A DNA stretch of 64,000 nucleotides from JAWKSY01 sp041402125. GTDB lineage: Bacteria; Planctomycetota; GCA-002687715; DRQF01. The translations under genes and the position numbers were made by a program. Within the stretch, counting starts at the first letter, position 1. Each line of letters opens with the position of its first letter. The notes beneath the pieces were generated by a model. The model ran no database searches. It was not told the DNA's origin and worked only from the letters and a program-made list of their open reading frames with translations. Shown piece after piece: positions 1 to 9,142 of the stretch. The stretch is from positions 251,298 to 315,297 of the forward strand of contig JAWKSY010000006.1 of assembly GCA_041402125.1 (NCBI GenBank), in the 5' to 3' direction.

Positions 1-184
1 CGCTGGGCACGCCGCTCGTCACCACCCAGCCGTCGCAGCTCGGACTCCCGCCGACGCTCGGACACTCGAATCCCGAGATCGTCTGGCCGGACGCGAAGAC
101 GCTGGAGCCGGCCCAGAGAACGGCGACGGCGAGAGTCAGGGCGACCGGTCGGAGGCGACGGGCATGAGAGAGCGGCGGATGCAT
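1..184 (-). CDS. Secreted protein, N-terminal part only (runs off window)
   Basis: An ATG at 184 opens a frame that stays open to the window edge, giving 61 residues. It begins with a positively charged stretch (HARRLRP), then a hydrophobic core (VALTLAVAVLWAGSS) and an Ala-Ser-Gly cleavage-like region, which is a typical Sec signal peptide. The mature part starts with TISGFECPS and contains two Cys. The rest lies outside the window, so no family can be assigned. A second ATG at 165 is in another frame and stops after nine codons. Confidence 0.6.
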   Translation of the reverse strand, partial: MHPPLSHARRLRPVALTLAVAVLWAGSSVFASGQTISGFECPSVGGSPSCDGWVVTSGVPS

Positions 185-380
185 CGGGGGAGTCTCCGGG
201 GTTCGAGCGGGTGGGAGACGGAGATCATACCTGATCGACCGCCGGGTTCGCGGAAGGGTCGCGATCACCTTCTCTCCGGGCGATGAGCTCTCAGGGTCCG
301 GGGACGTCGGGCGAGGAGACTGGAGGAAGCCCGGCGCCGTTGCCGCCGGTCGAAGCCGGCGGGGAGATCCTCTCCGACTC

Positions 381-686
381 TCAGATGAGGTCGAGCAGGG
401 CGGAGACCGGCTGATGGCGTTCGATCGGGTGCCTCATCGGAAGATCACGACGCAACTCGTAGCGATTGCGTCGACCCTCCCGGATCCGCGTGAGATAGCC
501 GGCCTCCTCGAGGTCCGCGATGATGCGCTGCACCGCGCGCTCGGTGATGCCCACCGTCGCCGCCACGTCGCGCATGCGCCGCTCGGGCTCCTGAGCCAGA
601 CAGAGGAGGACGTGCGCGTGATTGGTCAGGAAGGTCCAGGCGCTCGCGCCCGGGATCTCCGCTCTCGACCCGCTCGACTCCGCCAC
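381..686 (-). CDS. Winged-helix (MarR-like) transcriptional regulator
   Basis: A 101-residue cytoplasmic DNA-binding protein. The centre reads as a winged helix: a first helix (LTNHAHVLLCLAQ), a recognition-type helix-turn-helix (RDVAATVGITERAVQRII) and a wing (GYLTRIREGRRNRYEL). I chose the GTG at 686 because a G-rich Shine-Dalgarno (GGGGGAGGG) sits just upstream and the protein then matches the usual length of about 100 aa. The open frame upstream of it is antisense to the dab gene. The gene is divergent from the carbon-transporter fusion gene, with about 260 bp between the starts, so regulation of that gene is plausible but inferred from position. Confidence 0.75.
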   Translation of the reverse strand: MAESSGSRAEIPGASAWTFLTNHAHVLLCLAQEPERRMRDVAATVGITERAVQRIIADLEEAGYLTRIREGRRNRYELRRDLPMRHPIERHQPVSALLDLI

Positions 687-948
687 CTCGACCCCTCCCC
701 CCTTCGTGGGACGATCCCCGGACCGACGATCCGGCGGGGCGCCCTTGCCCCCCGCCGCGACACGGGCTAAACAATACGCGAAATCCTCGTCGCACGATAG
801 AGCCGTCCACGAAAGGGCCGCCCATGGCCGCACTCCCGCCACCCCCCGGACCGGAGAGACGGTCGCGCCGCCCCGGCGGCGGGAGCGGGACGTCGCTCGC
901 GGACGGAACCGCGGCGGGCCCGTGTCCGGCCCGGCAGGGCCGCGGCGC
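687..948. promoter_or_regulatory. Divergent intergenic region, regulator / dab fusion
   Basis: A 262-bp spacer between the starts of the winged-helix gene (minus) and the DabB-DabA gene (plus). It must carry both promoters. A weak sigma70-like candidate on the plus strand is TTGCCC at 745-750, 17 bp from TAAACA at 768-773, in the most A/T-rich stretch of the region. No clear palindromic operator was seen. Confidence 0.3.
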
Positions 949-3900
949 ATGAGGTCCCTCGACCTCCCGAAGCACCCCGAGGCTTCGATCGGACGCGAGA
1001 GCGACCGCGGACGCTGGTACGGGCCCGCCACGGCGGGAGCGGTCCTCGTCGTCGCGGCGCTGGCGGCCCTCCTCGGGGCGGGACTGCGTCTCGACTCCGG
1101 GACGCCGGGCATCCTGGCCCTCTCGCCCTGGATCCGACTCGACGCCCTGAGCCTCCCCGTCGTCGGGATGATGCTCCTGATCGGCACGACGATCTTCCTC
1201 TACGCCTCGAACTACCTCGCGGGGAATCCCGGACGGTCGCGCTTCCGGTTCTGGTTCCTCTGCGCCCTCGCGAGCGTCTCGCTCCTCGTCGTGTCGAATC
1301 ACCTGCTGGTGCTCATCGCGGCGCGTTTCGCGAGCAGCCAGTGCCTGTACCGCCTGCTGCTCTTCTATCCCGAACGCCCGCGCGCGCGGATGTCCGCCCA
1401 CAAGCAGTTCCTCGTGAGCGGCATCGCCGATCTCTGCCTGCTCGGAGCGGCCGCGCTGCTCTGGTCGCGCTACGGAACGCTCCACCTCGACGGACTCTTC
1501 GCGGCCCGCCTCGCGGAGGGCGCCGCGTCCGCGCCCGCCCTCGAGATCGCGACGGTGCTGCTGGCCACCGCGTCGATCCTCCAGTGCGCGCAGCTCCCGG
1601 TGCACGGCTGGCTCCTGCAGGTGATGGAGGCGCCGACCCCGGTCTCCGCCCTCCTCCATGCCGGCATCGTCAACGTCGGCGGCTTCCTCCTCATCCGCTG
1701 CGCGCCCCTCTTCGCGGACGCCGCCCTCGCTCAGGGGCTGCTCGTCACGATCGGCGGCATCACCGCCGCCGTCGCGGGCCTCGTCATGCTGACGCGCATC
1801 AGCATCAAGGTGATGCTGGCGTGGTCGACCTGCGCCCAGATGGGTTTCATGCTCGTCGAGTGCGGCCTCGGGCTGTGGTCGCTCGCGCTCCTTCACCTCA
1901 TGGCCCACTCCTTCTACAAGGCCCACGCCTTCCTGAGCTCGGGACAGGCCGTGGAGCACTGCGTCGCGCGACGGATGGCCCCCGCCGACGCGGCGCCGCG
2001 CAAGCGGACCTGGGGACTCGCGGTCCTCATCGTGCTCCTCGGGCTCGCCGCCGCGGCGGCGGCCCTCGGCGTCTCGCATCTCCGCCACCCCGAAGAGGCA
2101 GCGCTCCTCGCCATCCTCTCCTGCACGCTCGTGATCCTGATCGCGGAAGCCCTGACCGGCATCTCGCGACGGGTCGCCCTGGCGCTCCTGGTGATCGCGG
2201 CGAGCCTCGTCGGGCTCCACCTCGGCCTGCACCGGGCCTTCACCGAGCTGCTCCGCCCGCTCCTGCCGGAGAGCGCCACGTCCTGGTCGGCCGCGGGCTT
2301 CGTCATCGCCCTGTTCGCCGCCCTCACCGCGCTTCACGCCACGATCCGCAGCGCGCCGGGCGGAGTCGTGGCGCGTCGCCTCTTCCCGCTCTTCTACGGC
2401 GGCCTCTTCCTCGACGAGCTCTCCACGCGCATCACGCTTCGCGTGTGGCCGACGCGATTCACGCAGCATCCCTCGCACGCGATCCACACCACGAACGCCG
2501 CGGCGTCCGGGTCCGTGCCGATCCAGGACGTCTCGGCGATGAGCGCCCCGGACGAGCCGCCGTCCGTCGACTTCGATCGCTTCGAGGCCGCCGTCCGCGC
2601 GGTCTGTGCGCTCCAGACCCCCATCTGGCCGCTGGACCGCGCCATCGCCGTCAACCCGTTCTGGGAGCAGCGCGGCGAGCGATTCGAGGACGTCGCGGGA
2701 CGCCTCGCCGATCGCTCCGGCGCCCATCTCCTGCCTCGGGCCGATCACCTCCGTCCGCTCGTCGAGCGATCGATCCTCGAGCAGTCGCACCTCGACCGCG
2801 CCGCGGCGGAGCTCGACCTTCCCGCTCCGACGCTGAACGAGCTGAACGCACTCGACGAGCCTCTCCCGTCCCCGCTCGCCCTCTGGACCCACTGGCTCGA
2901 CGCGCAGCGGGATCTCGATCACGAGATGTCGTGGGAGGAGGAGGTGACCCACCAGATCAGCCAGTTCTGCGCCGCCTGGTTCGACCGCGGCCAGTCGCGA
3001 TGGTCACCCGCGACCGAGCCCTCGCTCTACTCGGCCTGGCACACCGCCGCCACCGGGGATCACGGCCTCTCCCTGCTCATGGGAACCGCCGCGGCCACGA
3101 CCGCGCTGGCTCGCCTGCCGCGGACGGCCGACGAGCTCTTCCGTGAGGCCGCGAGGGTGCTCGCGCTTCCCGAGGACGAGCTCGTCCGCTACCTCCACGC
3201 CGTGATGACGAGCATCAACGGCTGGGCCTCGATCTGCGCGCTGATCCGGTGGGAGCGGCAGCGACCGGGCAAGGACGACGAGCGCCTGCGGGACGTCCTG
3301 GCGATCCGCCTCGGCTGGGAGCTCACCCTGATGCAGGGCGTGGCCGCGCCCGCCGCGGCGGCGGCCTGGCGCGAGGCGCTCGGCCGGGGCGCGCGGCGGG
3401 AGGAGCGCTTCCGGCGGGCCCTGAGCGCGGCGCGGGTCTGGCAGCGAGCGGCCGAGCTCGCCTACCAGGAGCCGCTCGCCCGCGCGCTCGGTCGACGCGC
3501 CGGCGGAGACGATTCGCGCCGGCGCGCCGAGGTCCAGGCCGCGTTCTGCATCGACGTCCGCTCCGAGGTCTACCGGCGCGCTCTCGAGACCGAAAACGAG
3601 GGCATCTCGACCCTCGGCTTCGCGGGCTTCTTTGGCCTTCCCATCGCGGTGCAGGAGCTCGGTTCGGAGGTCGTTCGTCCGCAGCTCCCCGGCCTCCTGG
3701 CGCCGAGTCTCCTCGTGCGGGAGCACCCGACGGGCGACGAGTCCGAGGAAGTCGCGGTGGCTCGGGTCCGCGAACGGGGCAGCCGGAGCGAGCGCTGGCA
3801 CATGGGCAGCGCCGCCGCCCCGGCCGGATTCAGCGTCGTCGAGTGCTTCGGTCTCGCCTACGCGGGGAAACTCCTCGGCGCGAGCATCCTCGGCATGACC

Positions 3901-5028
3901 CCGAGATCCGCCGAGTCACCCGGCACGCGACCCCATCTCGCGGCCGAGATCGGCGGCCGCGAGGGCGTCTCGCTCGAGCGCCGCATCGAGCTCGCCGCGG
4001 GGATCCTCCGCGGCCTCTTCCAGGGTGACGCGGCGGCCCCGCTCGTACTCCTCGTCGGCCACGGGAGCTCGAACGTCAACAACCCCGGCGCGGCGGCGCT
4101 CGACTGCGGCGCCTGCTGCGGGCGTCCGGGTCTCATCAACGCACGGGTCGCCGCCACCCTGCTCAACGATCCCGACGTGCGCCTCGGACTCGCCGAGCGC
4201 GGTCGCCCTCTCCCCTCGGACACCCGCTTCGTCGCCGGACTGCACGACACGACGACCGACGCGGTGACGCTCCACGATCTCGACCTCCTGCCGGACTCCC
4301 ACCGGCCGCTCGTCGACCGTCTGCGCGGAAAGCTCGAGGCCGCGAGCGCTCGGGCGCGGGCCGAACGCGCCCGCTCCCTCGGCCTCCGGATCGAGGATCC
4401 CTCCGCGCTCGAGCGAGCCCTGCGGAAACGCGCGCGCGACTGGTCCGAGGTCCGACCCGAGTGGGGCCTCGTCAACAACGCCGCCCTCGTCATCGGCCCG
4501 CGCGAGCGGACCCGGGGCCTCGACCTCGAGGGCCGCGTCTTCCTGCACGAGTACCGGTGGCGCGAGGACGAGAACTTCTCGGTCCTCGAGGGCCTGATGA
4601 CGGCGCCCATGCTCGTCGCGCACTGGATCAACCTGCAGTACTACGCCTCGACGGTGGACCCCGTCCGCTACGGCAGCGGCCACAAGGTGATCCACAACGT
4701 CGTCGGCGGCAGCCTCGGCGTCTTCGCCGGCAACGGCGGCGACCTTCGGATCGGACTCGCCCGCGAATCACTGCACGACGGCGAGCGCTGGCGTCACGCC
4801 CCCCTCCGACTCTCCGTCTTCATCGCGGCGCCGCGCGCCGCCATCGAGGCGGTCGTCGCCCGACACGCCACCGTCCGCGACCTCGTCGACAACGAGTGGC
4901 TGCACCTCTTCCATCTCGATGACGAGAGCCCGACCGTCGCCCGTCTCCGTCACGGGGCCTGGACGGACTTCGGAACGGACGCTCCGGACCCGGGCGACGA
5001 CTCGCCGCCCGGGCCCGGCGACGTCTGA
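949..5028 (+). CDS. dabB-dabA: DabB-DabA fusion, inorganic carbon (CO2/bicarbonate) accumulation transporter
   Basis: A single 1359-aa frame. Residues 1 to about 520 form a polytopic NuoL/antiporter-like subunit with many hydrophobic helices and the DabB-type motif RLLLFYPERPRA. From about residue 531 (an in-frame Met at 2539) the protein is a DabA/DUF2309 subunit. Predicted zinc and catalytic residues are all present: C867 and D869 (CIDVRSE), H1038 (VGHGSSN) and C1053, with the 15-residue His-Cys spacing of the family. Known DabA-DabB complexes couple ion flow across the membrane to CO2 hydration, and the two subunits are usually separate genes. No stop or frameshift separates them here. The start at 949 is chosen for its fit to the N-terminus; a GTG at 922 is an alternative. 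The first transmembrane helix follows near residue 25. Confidence 0.9.
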   Translation: MRSLDLPKHPEASIGRESDRGRWYGPATAGAVLVVAALAALLGAGLRLDSGTPGILALSPWIRLDALSLPVVGMMLLIGTTIFLYASNYLAGNPGRSRFRFWFLCALASVSLLVVSNHLLVLIAARFASSQCLYRLLLFYPERPRARMSAHKQFLVSGIADLCLLGAAALLWSRYGTLHLDGLFAARLAEGAASAPALEIATVLLATASILQCAQLPVHGWLLQVMEAPTPVSALLHAGIVNVGGFLLIRCAPLFADAALAQGLLVTIGGITAAVAGLVMLTRISIKVMLAWSTCAQMGFMLVECGLGLWSLALLHLMAHSFYKAHAFLSSGQAVEHCVARRMAPADAAPRKRTWGLAVLIVLLGLAAAAAALGVSHLRHPEEAALLAILSCTLVILIAEALTGISRRVALALLVIAASLVGLHLGLHRAFTELLRPLLPESATSWSAAGFVIALFAALTALHATIRSAPGGVVARRLFPLFYGGLFLDELSTRITLRVWPTRFTQHPSHAIHTTNAAASGSVPIQDVSAMSAPDEPPSVDFDRFEAAVRAVCALQTPIWPLDRAIAVNPFWEQRGERFEDVAGRLADRSGAHLLPRADHLRPLVERSILEQSHLDRAAAELDLPAPTLNELNALDEPLPSPLALWTHWLDAQRDLDHEMSWEEEVTHQISQFCAAWFDRGQSRWSPATEPSLYSAWHTAATGDHGLSLLMGTAAATTALARLPRTADELFREAARVLALPEDELVRYLHAVMTSINGWASICALIRWERQRPGKDDERLRDVLAIRLGWELTLMQGVAAPAAAAAWREALGRGARREERFRRALSAARVWQRAAELAYQEPLARALGRRAGGDDSRRRAEVQAAFCIDVRSEVYRRALETENEGISTLGFAGFFGLPIAVQELGSEVVRPQLPGLLAPSLLVREHPTGDESEEVAVARVRERGSRSERWHMGSAAAPAGFSVVECFGLAYAGKLLGASILGMTPRSAESPGTRPHLAAEIGGREGVSLERRIELAAGILRGLFQGDAAAPLVLLVGHGSSNVNNPGAAALDCGACCGRPGLINARVAATLLNDPDVRLGLAERGRPLPSDTRFVAGLHDTTTDAVTLHDLDLLPDSHRPLVDRLRGKLEAASARARAERARSLGLRIEDPSALERALRKRARDWSEVRPEWGLVNNAALVIGPRERTRGLDLEGRVFLHEYRWREDENFSVLEGLMTAPMLVAHWINLQYYASTVDPVRYGSGHKVIHNVVGGSLGVFAGNGGDLRIGLARESLHDGERWRHAPLRLSVFIAAPRAAIEAVVARHATVRDLVDNEWLHLFHLDDESPTVARLRHGAWTDFGTDAPDPGDDSPPGPGDV

Positions 5029-5071
5029 ATCCGTACGGTTCCGCCGCCGCTCGAACTCGTTCCGCCGTCGA

Positions 5072-6859
5072 TCAGGGGCAGCCGAGCGTGACCAGCAGGC
5101 CGTTCGTGATCCAGTCGGGCAGTCCCGGAATGGGGCCCGGGATGCTGGGCTCGCAGACCCGAGCCTGGATCGTCAGGGGAACGCCACTCAACCAGGCGAG
5201 GGGCGGCAGCGCGATCGTCACCGAAGCGTCGCCTTCGGAGTCGGTGAACCCGTTGTAGAGGACGATCGCGGTCGAGATGTTCGGGTAGACGAAGCAGTCC
5301 GTCCCCGGGACCTGGGTCGGGTTCGGCGGTCCGATCGACAGGTAGAACGTCGTCACCGCGTTGGGGAACACGCTGTCGATCGAGACCGTCCAGGGCGTGC
5401 CGAGCCAGGGCGGGCTCGAGGCGAGCACGGGATCGAGCGGATTGTCGCAGATCGGGTCGAGGGACTGGACGCTCGCGACCGACGTACCGACGCAGGACGA
5501 GCAGAAGCCGGCGTCGAGGTCGGGACGCTGGATGCCCGGCACGACGAGGATCGGTCCGATCACGCCGGTCGCGGGATCGAGGTCGCTGTCCTTCTCGAAG
5601 TCGCCCCCCTGCCCCATCGGGCTCGGCGTCAGGATCGATCCGGGCGCGAGGATCTCGATCGAGTACTGACCCGGCGCCACGCTGAAGGAATAGGCGCCCT
5701 GCGCGTCGGTCACGGTGCTCGCGAGGACGGTGAAGCCGTCCTCCCCGACGAGATTCACGACGAGCCCCGCAATGCCGTGCTCGCCGGAGTCCTGGCAGCC
5801 ATCGCAGTCGGCATCGAGCCACACGAAGTCGCCGAGCGTGCCCGGCCCTTCGGGCGGCGCGACGTACACCGCGCTCGTGCCCGAGGTCAGGCTGAACTTG
5901 TCGCAGATCGTGTACCAGCCGCCGACGAAGATCCCGTTGCTCATCGAGGAGCTCTTGCCGTACGGAACGCTGTGCGTCGCGTCGGCGGGATTCTCGGGGG
6001 AACCCGTCGTGAGCCAGTAACCGGTGAAGAAGCCGCCGCCGCCGAAGTCCGAGGCACCGGAGATGAGAGCGCCCGTTCCGTTCGCGAGACGAGGCCCCTG
6101 CGGATAGGGCGCGGCCGGGGCGCTGCCTCCTCCGGACGAGTTGATGTCGCCGGCGACGTGGATGAAGTTCGCGGGCGTGAGATCTCCGAGAGGCACGATC
6201 GCGCCTCCGGACTGAAACTTCACCTGGCCCTGGTAGCCGGGCGTCGCGGCGTCCGTGTCCCAGCGGAGGATGAAGTAGTCGTCGGCGTCCCCCGTGATCT
6301 CGATCTGACCGGAGATCCCGAAGCCGCCCGTGACGTCGATCACGAAGACTCCGCCGACGCCGTCCCTCGTGTCGAGGCCGTCGAGCCCGCCGGCGGACAC
6401 GCTCGCCGCCGGAGACGACGTGCTCGACGTCGACGTCAGCGCGTTGATCTGCAGGAAGGCCGCATTGAGGGTCGCCTCGAGCTCCTGGATCCTCGTGGCG
6501 TCGTTCAGGGCCGCGGAGGCCTGTCCGGGATTGTGATCGACGATCCCCTGCCAGGCGCCCAGAGTCGAGTCATTCGTGGAGATCGTCCCCGCGAAGGCGA
6601 AGCTCCCCGAGGTCCGCTCGCCGGCCTGGAAACCGTCGATGGCGACATTCCCCACGAAGCCCTTCGACGCTCCCTGCCAGTTCGCGTCCTGGCTTCCGTC
6701 GGCGACGAAGAGAACGTGGTCGGTGAGGCCGCCGAGATCGATGCCACCGAGCCCTTGAGCGTTCACCGCTCCCTGGGAGAGGACGGCGACGAGGAGCAGG
6801 AGCCCGCGGCGGATGCCGAAGGCCGTCGTTAGATGAGACCGTGAGTGGCGAGGAGACAT
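5072..6859 (-). CDS. Secreted protein with choice-of-anchor A-like region and SdrD B-like domain
   Basis: 595 aa with an N-terminal signal peptide (hydrophobic LLLLVAVLSQG, cleavage near NAQ). Residues of about 40-310 resemble choice-of-anchor A or ice-binding-like beta proteins (FVGNVAID, HVAGDINSSGG). Residues of about 330-430 form an SdrD B-like repeat (LGDFVWLDADCDGCQDSGE, then a Gln-Gly-Ala-Tyr stretch), found in cell-surface proteins. The C-terminus is a beta-rich domain ending ITNGLLVTLGCP, like other secreted proteins in this window. The ATG at 6859 follows a GGAG sequence. It is probably extracellular or outer-surface. It is convergent with the DabA end, 43 bp away. Confidence 0.7.
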   Translation of the reverse strand: MSPRHSRSHLTTAFGIRRGLLLLVAVLSQGAVNAQGLGGIDLGGLTDHVLFVADGSQDANWQGASKGFVGNVAIDGFQAGERTSGSFAFAGTISTNDSTLGAWQGIVDHNPGQASAALNDATRIQELEATLNAAFLQINALTSTSSTSSPAASVSAGGLDGLDTRDGVGGVFVIDVTGGFGISGQIEITGDADDYFILRWDTDAATPGYQGQVKFQSGGAIVPLGDLTPANFIHVAGDINSSGGGSAPAAPYPQGPRLANGTGALISGASDFGGGGFFTGYWLTTGSPENPADATHSVPYGKSSSMSNGIFVGGWYTICDKFSLTSGTSAVYVAPPEGPGTLGDFVWLDADCDGCQDSGEHGIAGLVVNLVGEDGFTVLASTVTDAQGAYSFSVAPGQYSIEILAPGSILTPSPMGQGGDFEKDSDLDPATGVIGPILVVPGIQRPDLDAGFCSSCVGTSVASVQSLDPICDNPLDPVLASSPPWLGTPWTVSIDSVFPNAVTTFYLSIGPPNPTQVPGTDCFVYPNISTAIVLYNGFTDSEGDASVTIALPPLAWLSGVPLTIQARVCEPSIPGPIPGLPDWITNGLLVTLGCP

Positions 6860-7184
6860 GGCGCGCTCCGAGACGAGAGGGACCTCGTCGGGTCGAGCCC
6901 GGGTTCACGACCATCCGCGACCCCGACGCGCTACGTTCCGGCGAGAACCTCGAGGCTACTCCAGGCCTCGATCACGGGCGAGCGTGAAAGGCGCCGTTGT
7001 GGCAAACCGCGGGACGGAAGCTCGGGGTCGACGTTCGGCGGCGAGACCGAGGCCCCTTCTGACGGACGACCGCGAACCGCCGCAACTCCTTGACCGGGGC
7101 CGCTCAAGTCCCGATGAGGTCGACGCAGGTCTTGCGCAAGGACGTCCTCACGACGTCGAACTGCGAGACGCGCCCTCTTCGCTC
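6860..7184. other. Intergenic region, no gene seen
   Basis: 325 bp between two minus-strand secreted-protein genes. It should hold the promoter of the 5072-6859 gene. A perfect 10-bp palindrome CTTGCGCAAG lies at 7131-7140. I see no convincing coding frame, tRNA or terminator. Confidence 0.4.
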
Positions 7185-9008
7185 TCAGAACACGAGGGGT
7201 CGAGGGGCGCCGAGGAAGACGCCCTGGGGATAGGGGTAGCTCGCGTCGAACGCGATCGCCTGGAAGACGAGAGTGGTTCCCGCCGGCGGCGCGGGAAGGC
7301 CCGCGATCTGGACGTCGTAGTCCGGATTCGCGACGACCGAGGCGTCCGGCGGCCCGACGAGCCCGATGCCGTCGAGGATCGCGAAGCCCGGTCCCGGCGC
7401 GAGCAAGGTGCTGAAGAGCGGGCCGAAGGCCGTGTTCGTGGGCGGCGCCGGCAGATCGGCCGTGATCGCGATCGGCACCCCGCCGTTCTCGTGCTCGTAG
7501 TGCAGGGAGAGCGTCGTCGTCCCTCCCGCCGTCATCGCCTCCGCCTCGAGCCCGCGGACGAAGAAGGAAACCTCGATCGCCCCTCCGAGTGGAAGCTCGT
7601 GAGTCACGGTGAGCGTCTGCGCTCCGAGATCCGCCCCGGCCGAGACCGAAAGGTTGACGTTTCCGAGGGCATCCGTGGTGAGTGAGGTCGCCACGCCGGC
7701 GTCGCCGCTCGTGGAGCAACTCACCGCGGCGAAGGGGACGGGACTTCCGTCGCAGCCAAGCAGCGTGAGGACGACCGGCTGATCCAACCCCGCGAGCTGA
7801 CTCGCGGCCTGACCCGCGCCGCTGACCGCCTGAAACGCCGAGAGCTGGATGGCCGGATTCGTTCCGCCGTAGGCGACGGAGACCTTCGGCAGCCCACTCG
7901 CGAAGGGCGCGGTCAGCTTGATGTAGGCGACGTCCGTGAGCCCATCGCCGTTCAGATCACCGCCCGAGAGTCCCCGGGTGAGGTTGCCCGTTCCGAGGAT
8001 CCCCAGAAGGCTCGTCAGGAGACCGTTGTCGGAGAAACCGACCCACGACACTCCGGGCGCGCCCACGCCCAGTCCGCCGTCGTAGCCGTAGAGGAGATCG
8101 AGGTCGCCATCGCCGTCGAAGTCCGTCGTCCGGAACTGCCCGAACCCCAGACCTTGCGGGAAGGGAGGAAAGTGGGGGTTGAATCCCGAGCCACCCGCGT
8201 AGGTGAAGTGGACGAGGGAATCGGCGAACACGTCGAATCGCCAGGAGACGACCTCGGCTCTCCCGTCCCCGTCGAAGTCCGCCACGAAGATGTCGGTGAC
8301 CCCGAAGTTCGGATCGAGGATCCCCGTCGCGGTGAGGTTGAAGGAACCGCTGCCGTCGTCGGTGTAGAGATCGATCTCGCTGTGATTCGGGGCGAGGCTG
8401 TTGACCACCAGCCGGGAGATCACGATGTCCGGCAGTCCATCCGCGTTGAAGTCCGCGACGGCGGCCGTCATCGCCGCGGCCGCGACAGGGATGGGAAGCG
8501 GCAGCACGATCGGGGTGCCGAAGGTTCCGTCCGGGAGTTGAGGACTGTACGCGAGACCACGCTGGATGTCGGTCAGTCCGTCGCCGTTCATGTCCTCGAA
8601 GTAGATCGTGGGTTCACCGGCTCCCGCGAGCAGCGTCGTCACGAGGTTCGCGCCCGACGGACCGAAGCTCATCACCGAGACCTCGTAGATGCACTGGATG
8701 ACGAGCTCCACCTTTCCGTCCCCGTCGAGGTCGTGGACGTGGAGACGCTCACCGTCGACGGGAACGCCGTAGGACTGGAAGACGGGATACGAGCAGGGTC
8801 CACGATTCTCGACGATCGTGAGTCCGCCCACATCGTCGAGGGCCGCGATGTCGAGGAGCGTGTCTCAGGTGAACTCCCCGATGATCGCGTCGACCGGATC
8901 GATCGGCAGCGGAAACTCGAGGAGCTGCCCGAAACCCTGCGCCCGGACCGTCGCCCCGGCGAGGAGCACGATGGCCAGGATCGACATGAAGAGGAACGGT
9001 CTCGGCAC
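7185..9008 (-). pseudogene. VCBS/FG-GAP repeat secreted protein interrupted by in-frame TGA
   Basis: The frame starts at a GTG at 9008 with a good GGAG eight bases upstream. It encodes a signal peptide (FMSILAIVLLAGATVRAQ) and then meets TGA at 8865-8867 (codon 48). The very next codons, in the same frame, continue the first FG-GAP-like repeat (DTLLDIAALDD) and run on for another 559 residues of VCBS/FG-GAP repeats (DLDGDGKVE, DMNGDGLTD, DFDGDGDLD, DLNGDGLTD) and a C-terminal beta domain. The TGA falls where a calcium-loop Gly is expected. The start codons available after the TGA lack a signal peptide. This is a nonsense mutation or base error, or less likely a recoded codon. If intact, it would be an exported beta-propeller protein. 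Confidence 0.7.
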
Positions 9009-9142
9009 CGGATCGACTCCAGGGGGATGGGCGAGCCCGAACGGGAGTTCCGAGGTTACCAGAGGCCGCGGCCGGCTTGCCACCGGCGTGCCGCCGAGCC
9101 TCCCCCCGAACGCTCCGGCACGAATCACCGACCCGCACTCCT

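Noticed and set aside
622..948. N-terminal extension of the dab gene from the ATG at 622
   Set aside because: The extra 109 codons are low-complexity, overlap the divergent regulator gene and lack a ribosome site.
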